Below are positions 40,449 through 49,556 of a stretch of 64,000 bases of DNA, piece after piece. The stretch lies in the NCBI GenBank assembly GCA_016716365.1, contig JADJWM010000003.1, positions 497,875 to 561,874 on the forward strand. The letters are read 5' to 3'. The stretch's first letter is position 1. Every line of letters starts with the position of its first letter. Source of the DNA: Chloracidobacterium sp. GTDB taxonomy: Bacteria > Acidobacteriota > Blastocatellia > Pyrinomonadales > Pyrinomonadaceae. The translations under genes were made by a program, and so were the position numbers. The notes under the pieces are model-generated. The model was not told the DNA's origin. It saw only the letters and a list, made by a program, of their open reading frames with translations, and did not search any database.

Positions 40449-41885
40449 CTATGAGCTTGCTCCTCCACGCAGCTCCTTAAAACTCCCACCCCCGGCTCGC
40501 CCTGACATCTCGAAAAAGTAATCTTGGGACCACTCATTGCCACTAATAAGCCTTACTCTGATTACATACGAATCTCGCTCAGGAAGTACGTAAACCGAAG
40601 TAGCTGAACCTCCACTTCGCTCAAGAGTTGTAAGTTCTCCGTTAGGTCGGATAGCCAAAATAAGACGATGCACTTGTCCACCAACATCGAGCCGGACGGG
40701 CTTGTTTTGATCAAGCCAAATTGCTTGGTGGACCCGATGAATCTGTTCGCTTGAATCGCTGTCCAGAAAAAAAATTTGAGCGGTCACGCTAGACAGATTA
40801 CTTACCGGAAAATCGGTTGTCGGCTCATTTGAAAACGTTGCAACAAATGCTAGGAAGATGTCTGATCCGCTCTCACTCGGAGATACTAGGAATGGCCCGG
40901 AACCAAAGTCGGCCACCTTCGCAACGCCCGTGTCCACACACAAAACGTTCGGTTTCATTTTTGTCGGAGCAACCGGATCAACAGTTTGTAGGTCAAAATC
41001 CCCAACCTTATACCAGTCTCTCTTGTTTTTCGTATCAACCTTACATCCGGCTGTTTCAAGGCGATCAGCCAATTCATTTCGTACTTCTGGATCATTGCTC
41101 ATCCGGATAACATTGAGCCCGCTTATATCGCTCATCGGTCTCGTGATTCCAAACTCGACGATTACTGTTCGATCTGGGAACTTTGCCATTGCCATTCCTG
41201 CTTCGAATATTACATTTGGACGGGCTTGCGGCATCAAAGCCGCCTCATAGGCAGGGTCACCTCGCTTAACAAACTCCCCTCTTAATCGGGCTTCGTCGTC
41301 TGGAGAAAACATAATAACCGCGGCCTGGGCGACGGAAAACCCGGCCTGAATAATCTCAAACGTATAAGGTGTCGCCTTACCTGTTAACTTGGCTGCCTGG
41401 GACCATTCAATCGGTTCAAGGCCGATCGACCGAAGGAATGCGAACATCGAGCTGCGGATGTCATAGTTTCTCCCGTGAACAACAAAAACCTTTCTTGGGT
41501 CACGGACACGTGAACTAACCGCGTCTTCAATTATTTCAGCTGGGATTATTGTTCCCTTTTCTGGAGTTGCGTCGACATAACCTTTTTCGACGGATGAAAC
41601 TAACCCGTCCATGTAATCAACGGTCTTCTTACCCACACTCCTTTGAAAATGCAGAAAAGGTTCGTCGCCCGGTCCGATTTTATCACCACGTGATTCCGTC
41701 AACGTCTGAAAGCCGGTCACCTCACTCGGAAGATGTTCTATTAGAAAATCGAGCAACCCAAACTTCCAGTGTTCATAGGCCAAATCGCCCCGTTTTGCGG
41801 TGCCGTCTTTATAAATTCGGACAACATCGTCATCGAAACGTCGCCGCCATACCTGTAATTCCTCTAATAGTTCCTCACGTGTCAT
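40449..41885 (-). CDS. TIR-like nucleotide-binding protein, candidate immune effector
   Basis: I start at ATG 41885, with AAGGA seven bases upstream. The 478-residue protein has three parts. Residues 1-130 are helical and unknown. Residues 132-283 match the TIR-like domain of predicted nucleotide-binding proteins (the CAP12/PCTIR type): KVFVVHGRN at the start, MFSPDDEARLRGE, QARPNVIFEAGMAM with the likely catalytic Glu228, and SDISGLNVIRM. Residues 310-478 form an unknown beta-rich domain. Related TIR domains cleave NAD+ in phage defence such as CBASS or Pycsar. No cyclase or other partner gene is adjacent. The gene is poorer in GC than its neighbours. Confidence 0.82.
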   Translation of the reverse strand: MTREELLEELQVWRRRFDDDVVRIYKDGTAKRGDLAYEHWKFGLLDFLIEHLPSEVTGFQTLTESRGDKIGPGDEPFLHFQRSVGKKTVDYMDGLVSSVEKGYVDATPEKGTIIPAEIIEDAVSSRVRDPRKVFVVHGRNYDIRSSMFAFLRSIGLEPIEWSQAAKLTGKATPYTFEIIQAGFSVAQAAVIMFSPDDEARLRGEFVKRGDPAYEAALMPQARPNVIFEAGMAMAKFPDRTVIVEFGITRPMSDISGLNVIRMSNDPEVRNELADRLETAGCKVDTKNKRDWYKVGDFDLQTVDPVAPTKMKPNVLCVDTGVAKVADFGSGPFLVSPSESGSDIFLAFVATFSNEPTTDFPVSNLSSVTAQIFFLDSDSSEQIHRVHQAIWLDQNKPVRLDVGGQVHRLILAIRPNGELTTLERSGGSATSVYVLPERDSYVIRVRLISGNEWSQDYFFEMSGRAGGGSFKELRGGASS

Positions 41886-42198
41886 GAGCAATTCCTTATG
41901 TATCGACCAAGGTCTCTGATTCGAAAGCCGACGACTATCTTGATTCGACCTAGTCTAGCCCCAATCTGCGAAATAGTAACTGAGAAGAAGTATTCTAACA
42001 CCGCAACTGGCTGGATTGAACGTGGTCCATTTACCTTGTTGACAGTGATCCCGGCGTGGGTTTTAGGACCGGGTCGCGGTCGCATAGAGGGGATAAATTC
42101 GATAGTGTCGGCTACGGTCCTGGACCTCTGAAGGGGCTTGTGTCCATTCCTGGAAGGGGATTGGTTCGATAGCGTCCCGGCTCCTGCTCGCGGAAGCC
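41886..42198. other. Gap between proS and the TIR gene
   Basis: About 310 bases of lower GC without a recognisable gene. A plus-strand frame of 77 residues at 41898-42131 has no ribosome binding site or motif. I see no terminator with a T run. Confidence 0.4.
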
Positions 42199-43695
42199 CT
42201 AGTAAGCGCGTGCAAAAAGGACACGTTTTGCCGATTCCTTGCCGGAATAGACGCACTTGCCGGCCATCTCGTCGGAGACGAGCGGAATACAGCGAATGGT
42301 GGCTTTGGTCTCTTCCTTGATCTTCTCCTCGGTTTCGGCCGTGCCGTCCCAATGTGCCATTATGAAGCCGCCCTTCTCGATCTGCTCCTTAAACTCGTCC
42401 CATGTATCCACAAGGAATGTGTTCTCTTCGCGGAACCGTAACGCCCGGTCGTATATGCTCTCCTGTATCTCGTCGAGAAGCGACTTGATCCCAGCGACAA
42501 AGCTGTCGGGCGAAACAAGGTCGATCGGCCTCGATTCCTTGGTCAGAGTGTCACGGCGGGCCACTTCGATGGTGCCGTTTTCGAGATCGCGCATCCCGAT
42601 CCCGAGCCGGACCGGCACCCCTCGAAGCTCGTATTCGGCGAACTTCCAGCCCGAACGCTGATTATCGCTGTCGTCGTATTTGACTGCGAGCCCCGCGGTT
42701 TTCAGTGCTCCGATCAGCGGCTCGATGCTCTCGCTGATCTTGGCCAAGTCCTCCGGCGACCGGTAGATGGGAACGATAACTACTTGGATCGGGGCCAGCT
42801 TCGGTGGCAGCACGAGCCCGTTGTCGTCCGAATGGGCCATGATCAAAGCCCCCATGAGCCGCGTGGAAACACCCCAGCTCGTCGCCCACGCATATTCAAG
42901 CTGGTTCTCCTTGTTCACAAACTGAACGTCGAACGAACGTGCAAAATTCTGCCCGAGGAAGTGCGATGTTCCTGCCTGGAGTGCCTTGCCGTCCTGCATC
43001 AGTGCCTCGATGCAAAACGTATCCTCGGCACCGGCGAACCGCTCGCTCGCCGTCTTGACGCCCTGCACGACCGGCATAGCCATCCATTGCTCAGCGAAAT
43101 CGGCGTAGATCCCGAGGATCTTGTGCGTCTCTTCGACCGCCTCTTCCTCGGTCGCGTGGGCCGTGTGGCCTTCCTGCCAAAGAAACTCGGCGGTGCGAAG
43201 GAATATCCTGGTCCGCATCTCCCAGCGCACTACGTTCGCCCATTGATTTATCAGGATGGGCAAGTCTCGCCAGGACTGGATCCAGTTCTTGTACGCGCTC
43301 CAGATCACCGTCTCGGATGTCGGCCGAATTATCAGCTCTTCTTCGAGCTTTGCGTTCGGGTCGACCACCAACCCTTTGCCATCGGGATTCGCTTTCAGGC
43401 GGTAATGTGTGACGACGGCGCACTCTTTTGCAAAGCCCTCGGCATGCTCCTCTTCTTTCTCGAGGAAAGAACGCGGTACGAAAAGCGGAAAGTATGCGTT
43501 TTGGTGGCCGGTCGCCTTGAACATATCGTCAAGTGCGCGCTGCATCTTTTCCCAGATCGCGAACCCGTATGGCTTGATGACCATGCATCCTCTCACCGCC
43601 GAATTCTCGGCAAGGTCGGCCCGTTTCACGATCTCGTTGTACCACTCGGAATAGTTCTCCGAACGCTTTGGAAGTGCTTTGCTCATATAAACCAT
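42199..43695 (-). CDS. proS: Prolyl-tRNA synthetase
   Basis: The 498-residue class II synthetase is the shorter, archaeal/eukaryotic-like ProRS. RSENYSEWYNEIVKRADLAE, IIRPTSETVIWSAYKNWI (motif 2 region) and QEGHTAHATEEEA are typical, and the C-terminal extension has CIPLVSDEMAGKCVYSGKESAK and ends RVLFARAY. It lacks the editing INS domain of E. coli ProRS. The start is ATG 43695 or ATG 43686 (MSKALPKRSENYSE); neither has a strong ribosome binding site. Confidence 0.95.
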   Translation of the reverse strand: MVYMSKALPKRSENYSEWYNEIVKRADLAENSAVRGCMVIKPYGFAIWEKMQRALDDMFKATGHQNAYFPLFVPRSFLEKEEEHAEGFAKECAVVTHYRLKANPDGKGLVVDPNAKLEEELIIRPTSETVIWSAYKNWIQSWRDLPILINQWANVVRWEMRTRIFLRTAEFLWQEGHTAHATEEEAVEETHKILGIYADFAEQWMAMPVVQGVKTASERFAGAEDTFCIEALMQDGKALQAGTSHFLGQNFARSFDVQFVNKENQLEYAWATSWGVSTRLMGALIMAHSDDNGLVLPPKLAPIQVVIVPIYRSPEDLAKISESIEPLIGALKTAGLAVKYDDSDNQRSGWKFAEYELRGVPVRLGIGMRDLENGTIEVARRDTLTKESRPIDLVSPDSFVAGIKSLLDEIQESIYDRALRFREENTFLVDTWDEFKEQIEKGGFIMAHWDGTAETEEKIKEETKATIRCIPLVSDEMAGKCVYSGKESAKRVLFARAY

Positions 43696-43830
43696 CGGCA
43701 GCAGAAGCCACTATCAGGGCACCTCAGCCAAAGACAAGATGATAAGGCATTAGCGGGCGAACTGACAATTCGGCTGTGAATGCGGAACGGGTCGGCACCG
43801 TGGCCTCTGTGTGCTCCGTAGCTAATATGC

Positions 43831-43836
43831 TATTAT
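43831..43836 (+). promoter_or_regulatory. -10-like TATTAT close to the proline dehydrogenase start
   Basis: TATTAT ends nine bases before the ATG at 43846 and has no Shine-Dalgarno after it. A transcript starting about seven bases downstream would be leaderless or nearly so. No clear -35 is present. Confidence 0.3.
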
Positions 43837-43845
43837 CCCGCCTTT

Positions 43846-45024
43846 ATGAGTGAATTCGACCTCGATTTCCAAGACACCGCGACGGCCTTTGCCGATCGAT
43901 CGGATGAAGAATTAAAAGAAAAGTACCGAATCTTTAAGTTGTTGAATTCGCCGTTCCTTAACGCCCTCGGTACACGCTCGGCCAAACTTGCCCTGTCCTT
44001 AGGGCTCCCGGTCGAAGGCATAATCAAAAGGACCATCTTCGAACAGTTTTGCGGCGGCGAGAATATAGCCGAATGCCAGGCGACGATCGACCGCCTGGGG
44101 GCGGCAGGGATCGGGACCATCCTCGATTACGCGATCGAAGGTAAATCAACCGAAGAAGACTTTGACAAGACCAAGGACGAGATCATCCGGACCATCGAGC
44201 GTGCGAAGAATGACGACAATATCCCGTTCGCCGTGTTCAAGGTCACGGGCATCGCCCCGCTCGGCACTCTTGAGCGGATGAGTGCAAAGAAGAAGCTCGA
44301 CGCAAAAAGCCAGACCAAATGTGAGCGGATCTTTGGAAGGGTGAACGAGATCTGCGAGTTCGCGTATTCGATCGGGCAACCGGTTTTCATCGACGCGGAA
44401 GAAACCTGGATCCAGGACGCCATCGATCGCTTGGCGACCGAGATGATGGAGAAGTTTAATCTGGAATCGGCGATCGTCTATAACACGATCCAGCTTTACC
44501 GGACCGACCGCCTGGAATTCCTGAAAGAAGCAAGGCGCGAGGCTCATGCAAACGGTTATGTACTAGGCGTAAAGCTCGTTCGCGGAGCGTATATGGAAAA
44601 GGAGCGCGAAAAGGCCGAAGATGATGGCTATCCGTCACCGATCCATGTGAACAAGGAAGCGACCGACCGCGATTTTGACGCCGCCGTCGACTACTGCCTG
44701 GACCATCTTGACGACATTTCATTTGTCGCCGGAACTCACAACGAGAAGAGCACTCACACGCTTGCCCGAAAAATGCATGAGCGGGGTCTCGCGCCTAACC
44801 ACGATCATATCTACTTTTCACAGCTCTACGGCATGAGCGACAATCTATCCTACGTACTCGCAAAAAACGACTACAACGTGTCGAAATACGTGCCGTACGG
44901 GCCGGTCAAGGACGCGGTGCCCTACCTGGTCAGGAGGGCAGAAGAGAACAGCTCGGCAGCAGGCAATATCAGCCGTGAGCTCGTCCTCATCGCGAGGGAA
45001 ATGAAACGGCGGGGTCTATCTTAA
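43846..45024 (+). CDS. Proline dehydrogenase
   Basis: The 392-residue flavoprotein has the PRODH barrel: FAVFKVTGIAPLGTLERM, FIDAEETWIQDAID, GVKLVRGAYMEKER, HVNKEATDRDFDAAVDYCLD, FVAGTHNEKS and YVPYGPVKDAVPYLVRRAEEN. It is the monofunctional form, closer to the eukaryotic type than to PutA. It oxidises proline to pyrroline-5-carboxylate and passes electrons to the quinone pool. P5C dehydrogenase is not in the window. Its end overlaps the convergent gene by 9 bases. Confidence 0.94.
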   Translation: MSEFDLDFQDTATAFADRSDEELKEKYRIFKLLNSPFLNALGTRSAKLALSLGLPVEGIIKRTIFEQFCGGENIAECQATIDRLGAAGIGTILDYAIEGKSTEEDFDKTKDEIIRTIERAKNDDNIPFAVFKVTGIAPLGTLERMSAKKKLDAKSQTKCERIFGRVNEICEFAYSIGQPVFIDAEETWIQDAIDRLATEMMEKFNLESAIVYNTIQLYRTDRLEFLKEARREAHANGYVLGVKLVRGAYMEKEREKAEDDGYPSPIHVNKEATDRDFDAAVDYCLDHLDDISFVAGTHNEKSTHTLARKMHERGLAPNHDHIYFSQLYGMSDNLSYVLAKNDYNVSKYVPYGPVKDAVPYLVRRAEENSSAAGNISRELVLIAREMKRRGLS

Positions 45025-45375
45025 CCCGAGAAGAAGCCTGACGGAACGATCGGAGACTCTTGCCTCGGCATCGGATCTCCATTTTTCGAGACCTGCGACG
45101 GCTTCCGGTTCAAGCGGCCCCTCGCCGATCTTTGATACCTGCGTACTTTCAAACGCCCGATTCGTGATCGCGAGATGGGTCTCTTTCAAATTCAACGCTT
45201 GATCCCCCGCGATCGCCGTTTCCGCACCTTCGGGTTCGAGAAATAGGTCTTCATAGGCCGCAAGGTGCCAGACACCGTCTCCGGGCCGCTCGTCGATCGC
45301 GAGGACGCGAAGCAGCCCGTAGCCGCTTTCGATCTGGAAAATAAGATAATCGCCCGGCTTAAATTCGTGGATCAT
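45016..45375 (-). CDS. Hypothetical protein
   Basis: I start at ATG 45375 (MIHEFKPGDYLIFQIESGYG), preceded by CAGGA; the open frame extends to GTG 45402. The 119 residues form an N-terminal strand-rich domain (GLLRVLAIDERPGDGVWHLAAYEDLF) and a C-terminal helical end with basic residues. The name and function are unknown. It is divergent from the deaminase and convergent with proline dehydrogenase. Confidence 0.6.
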   Translation of the reverse strand: MIHEFKPGDYLIFQIESGYGLLRVLAIDERPGDGVWHLAAYEDLFLEPEGAETAIAGDQALNLKETHLAITNRAFESTQVSKIGEGPLEPEAVAGLEKWRSDAEARVSDRSVRLLLGLR

Positions 45376-45428
45376 ATTCCTGAGATTAGCACGCACCGCC
45401 AAGTGTAGCTAAAATACGTTTGCAAACC

Positions 45429-45881
45429 ATGACCAAACCTTTGGACCACGAACAGATGCTTCACGTCGCAGTTGAAGAGGCCGAAGCCGGCCTGGCCGAA
45501 GGCGGAATACCGATCGGGGCCGCGTTGTTCGACGGCAAAGGTAGACTGCTCGGCCGCGGACACAACCGCCGCGTGCAGGAGGACGATCCGTCCATCCACG
45601 GCGAGACCGATGCCTTTCGCAAAGCCGGCCGCCAGCGGAGCTACCGCGAAACGGTGATGGTCACCACGCTCGCCCCTTGCTGGTATTGCAGCGGCCTTGT
45701 CCGACAGTTCGGCATCGGGACGTTGATCGTCGGCGAATCGGTGAACTTCCGCGGCGGCATCGATTGGCTTGCCGAGAACGGCATCCGAATAATTGATATG
45801 AACTCCACCCGATGTGTCGAAATGCTTAAAGATTTCATCGAAGCGAACCCTGAACTTTGGAACGAAGACATCGGCACTTAA
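45429..45881 (+). CDS. Cytosine deaminase-like nucleoside deaminase (Fcy1 type)
   Basis: I start at ATG 45429; a TTG at 45420 is possible. The 150-residue CDA-fold enzyme has the zinc motifs HGETDAF (HxE) and TTLAPCWYC (PCxxC). GTLIVGESVNFRGGIDWL and the C-terminal FIEANPELWNEDIG match the yeast cytosine deaminase pattern closely. It likely deaminates cytosine, isocytosine or a similar base. The CoA-transferase gene begins at the base after its stop. Confidence 0.85.
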   Translation: MTKPLDHEQMLHVAVEEAEAGLAEGGIPIGAALFDGKGRLLGRGHNRRVQEDDPSIHGETDAFRKAGRQRSYRETVMVTTLAPCWYCSGLVRQFGIGTLIVGESVNFRGGIDWLAENGIRIIDMNSTRCVEMLKDFIEANPELWNEDIGT

Positions 45882-47165
45882 ATGAAAAAGATGGGCAAGA
45901 AAATGACCGCTGAAGAGGCCGTCCGTGCCGTGTCTTCCGGAAACCGCGTCTTTATACACGGTGTTGCGGCGGCCCCGCAGACGCTGATCCGTGCCATGGT
46001 CGCCCGGGCGGACGAGCTCCGCGATGTCGAGATCGTCCATCTCCATACCGAAGGCGAAGCTCCCTATACCGATGAACGCTACGCCGAGAGTTTCCGTGTC
46101 AATGCGTTCTTTGTCGGGGCGAATGTCCGTCGGGCCGTCAACCAGGGTCGTGCGGATTACATCCCGGTCTTCCTTTCGGAGATCCCTGCACTCTTCTGGC
46201 TGGGCGTATTGCCCATCAACGTGGCGCTGGTCAACGTCTCGCCGCCCGATTCGCACGGCTTCTGCTCGCTCGGGGTTTCGGTAGACGTCGCACGGGCCGC
46301 CGTCGATTGCGCCGATCACGTCATCGCGCAGGTCAACGCCCAGATGCCGCGTACACTCGGCGACGCGCTGATCCATCTTAACGACATCGATTCCATCGTC
46401 GAGGTGGACGAGCCGTTGCCGGAAGTTCCTATCCCGCAGCTTTCCGAAGTCGACCGAGCTATCGGCGGTCATATTTCGGCCATGATCGAGGACGGGGCGA
46501 CGCTCCAGATGGGCATCGGGTCGATACCCAACGCCGTCCTCGCCTCGCTTCACGGCCATCGGGACCTCGGCATTCACACGGAGATGTTCTCGGACGGCGT
46601 TATCGACCTCGTCGAAAAGGGCGTGATCAACGGACATCGCAAGATCAAGCATCCGGGCAAGATAGTCGCCGGATTCGTGATGGGAACGCGGCGGCTCTAC
46701 GATTTTGTCGACGACAACCCGCAGGTGCTGATGCTCGATATCGGCTACGTCAACGACACCTCGGTCATCCGCCGAAACCCGAAGGTAACAGCCATCAACA
46801 GCGCGATCGAGGTGGACCTGACCGGCCAGATCTGTGCCGATTCCATCGGCGAGCGGCAGTATTCCGGCGTCGGCGGCCAGATGGATTTCATCCGAGGGGC
46901 GTCTCTCTCAGACGGAGGAAAACCGATAATCGCCCTTCCCTCAACCACCAGACACGGCGAAAGCAAGATCGTCCCGAGTCTGAAGCCCGGCGCTGGTGTG
47001 GTCACGACACGCGCAAACGTTCATTATGTCGTCACCGAATTCGGCGTGGCGAACCTCTATGGCAAGAACCTTCGCCAGCGTGCCGCCGAGCTTGTCCGCA
47101 TTGCCCATCCTGACCACCGCGAGAGCCTCGAAAAGGTCGCCTATCAGCGCTTTGGCCATTCTTGA
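45882..47165 (+). CDS. Acetyl-CoA hydrolase/4-hydroxybutyrate CoA-transferase family protein
   Basis: The 427-residue protein has the family pattern: RVFIHGVAAAPQTLIRAMV, VALVNVSPPDSHGFCSLGVS, GATLQMGIGSIPNAVLASL, GIHTEMFSDGVIDLVEKGVI with the catalytic Glu, GGQMDFIRGASLSDGGKPI and VVTEFGVANLYGKNLRQRA. It moves CoA between acyl groups, such as acetate and 4-hydroxybutyrate or butyrate. It lies 82 bases before the thiolase, consistent with short-chain fatty acid metabolism. Confidence 0.9.
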   Translation: MKKMGKKMTAEEAVRAVSSGNRVFIHGVAAAPQTLIRAMVARADELRDVEIVHLHTEGEAPYTDERYAESFRVNAFFVGANVRRAVNQGRADYIPVFLSEIPALFWLGVLPINVALVNVSPPDSHGFCSLGVSVDVARAAVDCADHVIAQVNAQMPRTLGDALIHLNDIDSIVEVDEPLPEVPIPQLSEVDRAIGGHISAMIEDGATLQMGIGSIPNAVLASLHGHRDLGIHTEMFSDGVIDLVEKGVINGHRKIKHPGKIVAGFVMGTRRLYDFVDDNPQVLMLDIGYVNDTSVIRRNPKVTAINSAIEVDLTGQICADSIGERQYSGVGGQMDFIRGASLSDGGKPIIALPSTTRHGESKIVPSLKPGAGVVTTRANVHYVVTEFGVANLYGKNLRQRAAELVRIAHPDHRESLEKVAYQRFGHS

Positions 47166-47247
47166 ACGGGCATTCACCGACTCGCTATGATATTCTTTAT
47201 TTTTGCTTTTTGTTCAGTAAATTTAAGTATTCAAACAGGGTAATTCT

Positions 47248-48441
47248 ATGTCAGATATCAAATCAGCAGTAATTATTTCGGCCGCCCGAACGCCGACCGG
47301 CAAGTTCCAGGGGGCCCTAAAAGGATTCACCGCGCCGGAACTCGGCGCCATCGCGATCAAGGAAGCTGTTAAACGGGCTGGCGTGGCTCCGGCGGACGTT
47401 GACGAGGTGGTGATGGGCTGCGTGGTCCAGGCCGGGATCGGCCAGGCTCCAGCGCGACAGGCCGCGTTGAAGGCGGGCTTACCGCCCGAAGTTTCGGCTC
47501 TGACTGTGAACATGGTTTGCGGCTCCGGATTGAGGGCCGTGGCTCTGGCTTCGCAAGCTGTTAAGCTCGGCGACGCCGAGGTGGTCGTTGCCGGCGGGAT
47601 GGAATCGATGTCGAACATCCCTTATGCAATGCCCGGTGCCCGCGACGGTTACCGGATGGGAAATCAGACCGCGGTAGATCTTATGATCCACGACGGGCTC
47701 TGGTGCCCCTTCGAGAATTGGCACATGGGCAATACCGGCGAAGTGGTCGCCGAAAAGCATCAGATCACCCGTGAGACGCAAGACGATTTCGCATTCAATT
47801 CACACCGCAAGGCCGCCGAAGCACAGGCCGCGGGCCGCTTTAAGGACGAGATCGTCCCGGTTGAGATCCCTCAGAGAAAAGGCGATCCTATCGTGCTCGA
47901 TTATGACGAGCCGGTCCGCCCCGAAACGACGGTCGATGCCCTTGGCAAACTAAAGCCCGCGTTCAAAAAAGACGGCGGGACCGTCACCGCCGGCAACGCA
48001 CCGGGAGTAAATGACGGGGCCTCGGCCGTGGTTGTGACAACGAGCGATCGAGCGTCGGCTCTCGGGATCGAGCCGCTCGGCCGTGTCGTTTCTTACGCGG
48101 TCTCAGGCATCGAGCCGAAGTTGATCATGCTCGCACCGGTCGAAGGGGTCAGGCGTGCTGTCGCCAAGGCCGGATGGTCGCTCGATGATGTCGAGTTGTT
48201 CGAGCTGAATGAGGCTTTCTCGGTGCAGGCACTCGGCGTGATGAAGGAACTAGGGATCGACCCCGAACGCGTGAACGTAAATGGCGGGGCCGTGGCTCTC
48301 GGACACGCGATCGGCAATTCCGGCAGCCGCGTGCTTACCACGCTTCTCTACGAAATGAAACGCCGCGGAGCAAAACGCGGGGTAGCGGGACTTTGCCTCG
48401 GCGGCGGGAACTCCGTCGCGATGGCCGTTGAACGTGATTAG
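47248..48441 (+). CDS. atoB: Acetyl-CoA acetyltransferase (thiolase)
   Basis: The 397-residue thiolase has the nucleophilic Cys in VNMVCGSGLRAVA, GGMESMSNIPYA, NGGAVALGHAIGNSGSRVL with the catalytic His, and the second Cys in GLCLGGGNSVAM. An AGGG lies upstream with good spacing to ATG 47248. It condenses two acetyl-CoA or splits acetoacetyl-CoA. It likely acts with the CoA-transferase and hydroxyacyl-CoA dehydrogenase beside it. Confidence 0.96.
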   Translation: MSDIKSAVIISAARTPTGKFQGALKGFTAPELGAIAIKEAVKRAGVAPADVDEVVMGCVVQAGIGQAPARQAALKAGLPPEVSALTVNMVCGSGLRAVALASQAVKLGDAEVVVAGGMESMSNIPYAMPGARDGYRMGNQTAVDLMIHDGLWCPFENWHMGNTGEVVAEKHQITRETQDDFAFNSHRKAAEAQAAGRFKDEIVPVEIPQRKGDPIVLDYDEPVRPETTVDALGKLKPAFKKDGGTVTAGNAPGVNDGASAVVVTTSDRASALGIEPLGRVVSYAVSGIEPKLIMLAPVEGVRRAVAKAGWSLDDVELFELNEAFSVQALGVMKELGIDPERVNVNGGAVALGHAIGNSGSRVLTTLLYEMKRRGAKRGVAGLCLGGGNSVAMAVERD

Positions 48442-48461
48442 TCAGAATTGCCTTCTTGTCA

Positions 48462-48489
48462 GAACCGGGAGCGGTAGCGACCGGGGTTC
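48462..48489. repeat. Imperfect palindrome around GCGGTAGCGACCGG
   Basis: GAACC (48462-48466) and GGTTC (48485-48489) pair, with further GG/CC pairing after a bulge, around the core agcggtagcg. It lies 20 bases after the thiolase stop and looks like a dispersed extragenic element. No T run follows it. Confidence 0.45.
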
Positions 48490-48563
48490 TCAAGGTCCCT
48501 CCTAGAGTAAGGAGGGGTGGCTGCGGCAGGTCTTGACCGGCAGACGGGGCGGTGTTTTTGGAA

Positions 48564-48583
48564 CGCAGGTCCGCGGACCTGCG
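48564..48583. repeat. Perfect 20-base palindrome
   Basis: CGCAGGTCCG at 48564-48573 is followed directly by its reverse complement CGGACCTGCG at 48574-48583, with no loop. It lies 41 bases upstream of the hydroxyacyl-CoA dehydrogenase gene. It could be an operator for a dimeric regulator or an extragenic repeat. Confidence 0.75.
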
Positions 48584-48624
48584 ATCAATGCATCGGTATT
48601 TCTATTCGCTTTTTTGTAAAATAT

Positions 48625-49479
48625 ATGTCAGAAACACTTGGCGTGATCGGCGCCGGAACGATGGGGAACGGCATCGCCCAGACCGCGGCGAGCGCGGGCT
48701 ATGGCGTGGTGATGTGCGATGTGAGTCAGGAATTCGTTGATCGCGGGCTTTCAAACATCTCTAAAAGTCTCGACCGTTTTGTCAAGAAAGAGACGATCAC
48801 CGAAGATCAAAAAAGTGAGATCCTCGGCCGCATTAAAACCACCACTGAACTCGACGATCTGAAAGACTGCGGCTTGATCGTCGAGGCCGCGACGGAGAAT
48901 TTCGAGATCAAGAAGGGAATTTTCGAAAAACTCGATTCGCTTTGCGGGCCGGAATCGATACTCTCCTCCAACACGTCTTCGATCTCGATCACAAAGATCG
49001 CGGCAGTCACGAAACGCCCTGATAAGGTCATCGGAATGCACTTTTTTAACCCCGTTCCGCTTATGAAACTGGTCGAGGTTATCCGCGGAATTGCAACGTC
49101 CGATGAGACTTACGGCCGTGTTAAAGAGATATCCGAAAAGCTTGGCAAGGTCCCGGTCGAATGCAACGACTATCCGGGTTTTGTCTCGAACCGTGTCTTG
49201 ATGCCGATGATCAACGAGGCCGTTTTCGCCCTCCACGAAGGCGTCGCTACCAGGGAGGCGATCGACGAGATAATGAAGCTCGGGATGAACCATCCGATGG
49301 GACCGCTGACACTGGCAGACTTCATCGGCTTAGATGTTTGCCTCGCGATACTTAATGTATTGCATGAAGGTTTGGGCGACCCGAAATACCGGCCCTGCCC
49401 TCTGCTCAAGAAATACGTCGACGCCGGTTGGCTCGGCCGTAAGTCCGGTAAGGGTTTCTACGATTACGCGAGCAACTAA
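48625..49479 (+). CDS. hbd: 3-hydroxybutyryl-CoA dehydrogenase
   Basis: I start at ATG 48625, where the NAD-binding GVIGAGTMGNGIAQTAA begins. The open frame extends upstream to 48517 with no support. The 284-residue enzyme has IGMHFFNPVPLMKLVEVI with the catalytic His, DYPGFVSNRVLMPMINEAVF and a C-terminal GLGDPKYRPCPLLKKYVDAGWLGRKSGKGFY. It oxidises 3-hydroxybutyryl-CoA to acetoacetyl-CoA or the reverse. It works after the thiolase encoded upstream. Confidence 0.95.
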   Translation: MSETLGVIGAGTMGNGIAQTAASAGYGVVMCDVSQEFVDRGLSNISKSLDRFVKKETITEDQKSEILGRIKTTTELDDLKDCGLIVEAATENFEIKKGIFEKLDSLCGPESILSSNTSSISITKIAAVTKRPDKVIGMHFFNPVPLMKLVEVIRGIATSDETYGRVKEISEKLGKVPVECNDYPGFVSNRVLMPMINEAVFALHEGVATREAIDEIMKLGMNHPMGPLTLADFIGLDVCLAILNVLHEGLGDPKYRPCPLLKKYVDAGWLGRKSGKGFYDYASN

Positions 49480-49556
49480 CCGGCCGAGAAAGTGGCTTGA
49501 AAACAAATCCGTCCCGCCAAACGTAATAATCGAAGTTTTCTTTTTACGTGATCAAA

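Noticed and set aside
41898..42131. 77-residue plus-strand frame between the TIR gene and proS
   Set aside because: No ribosome binding site, motif or codon pattern supports it.
45372..46652. Long minus-strand open frame opposite the deaminase and CoA-transferase genes
   Set aside because: It has no recognisable motif and is a His-, Asp- and Arg-rich mirror of two well supported plus-strand genes.
48517..48624. N-terminal extension of the hydroxyacyl-CoA dehydrogenase
   Set aside because: The extension reads through a 20-base palindrome and the NAD-binding fold starts at the ATG at 48625.
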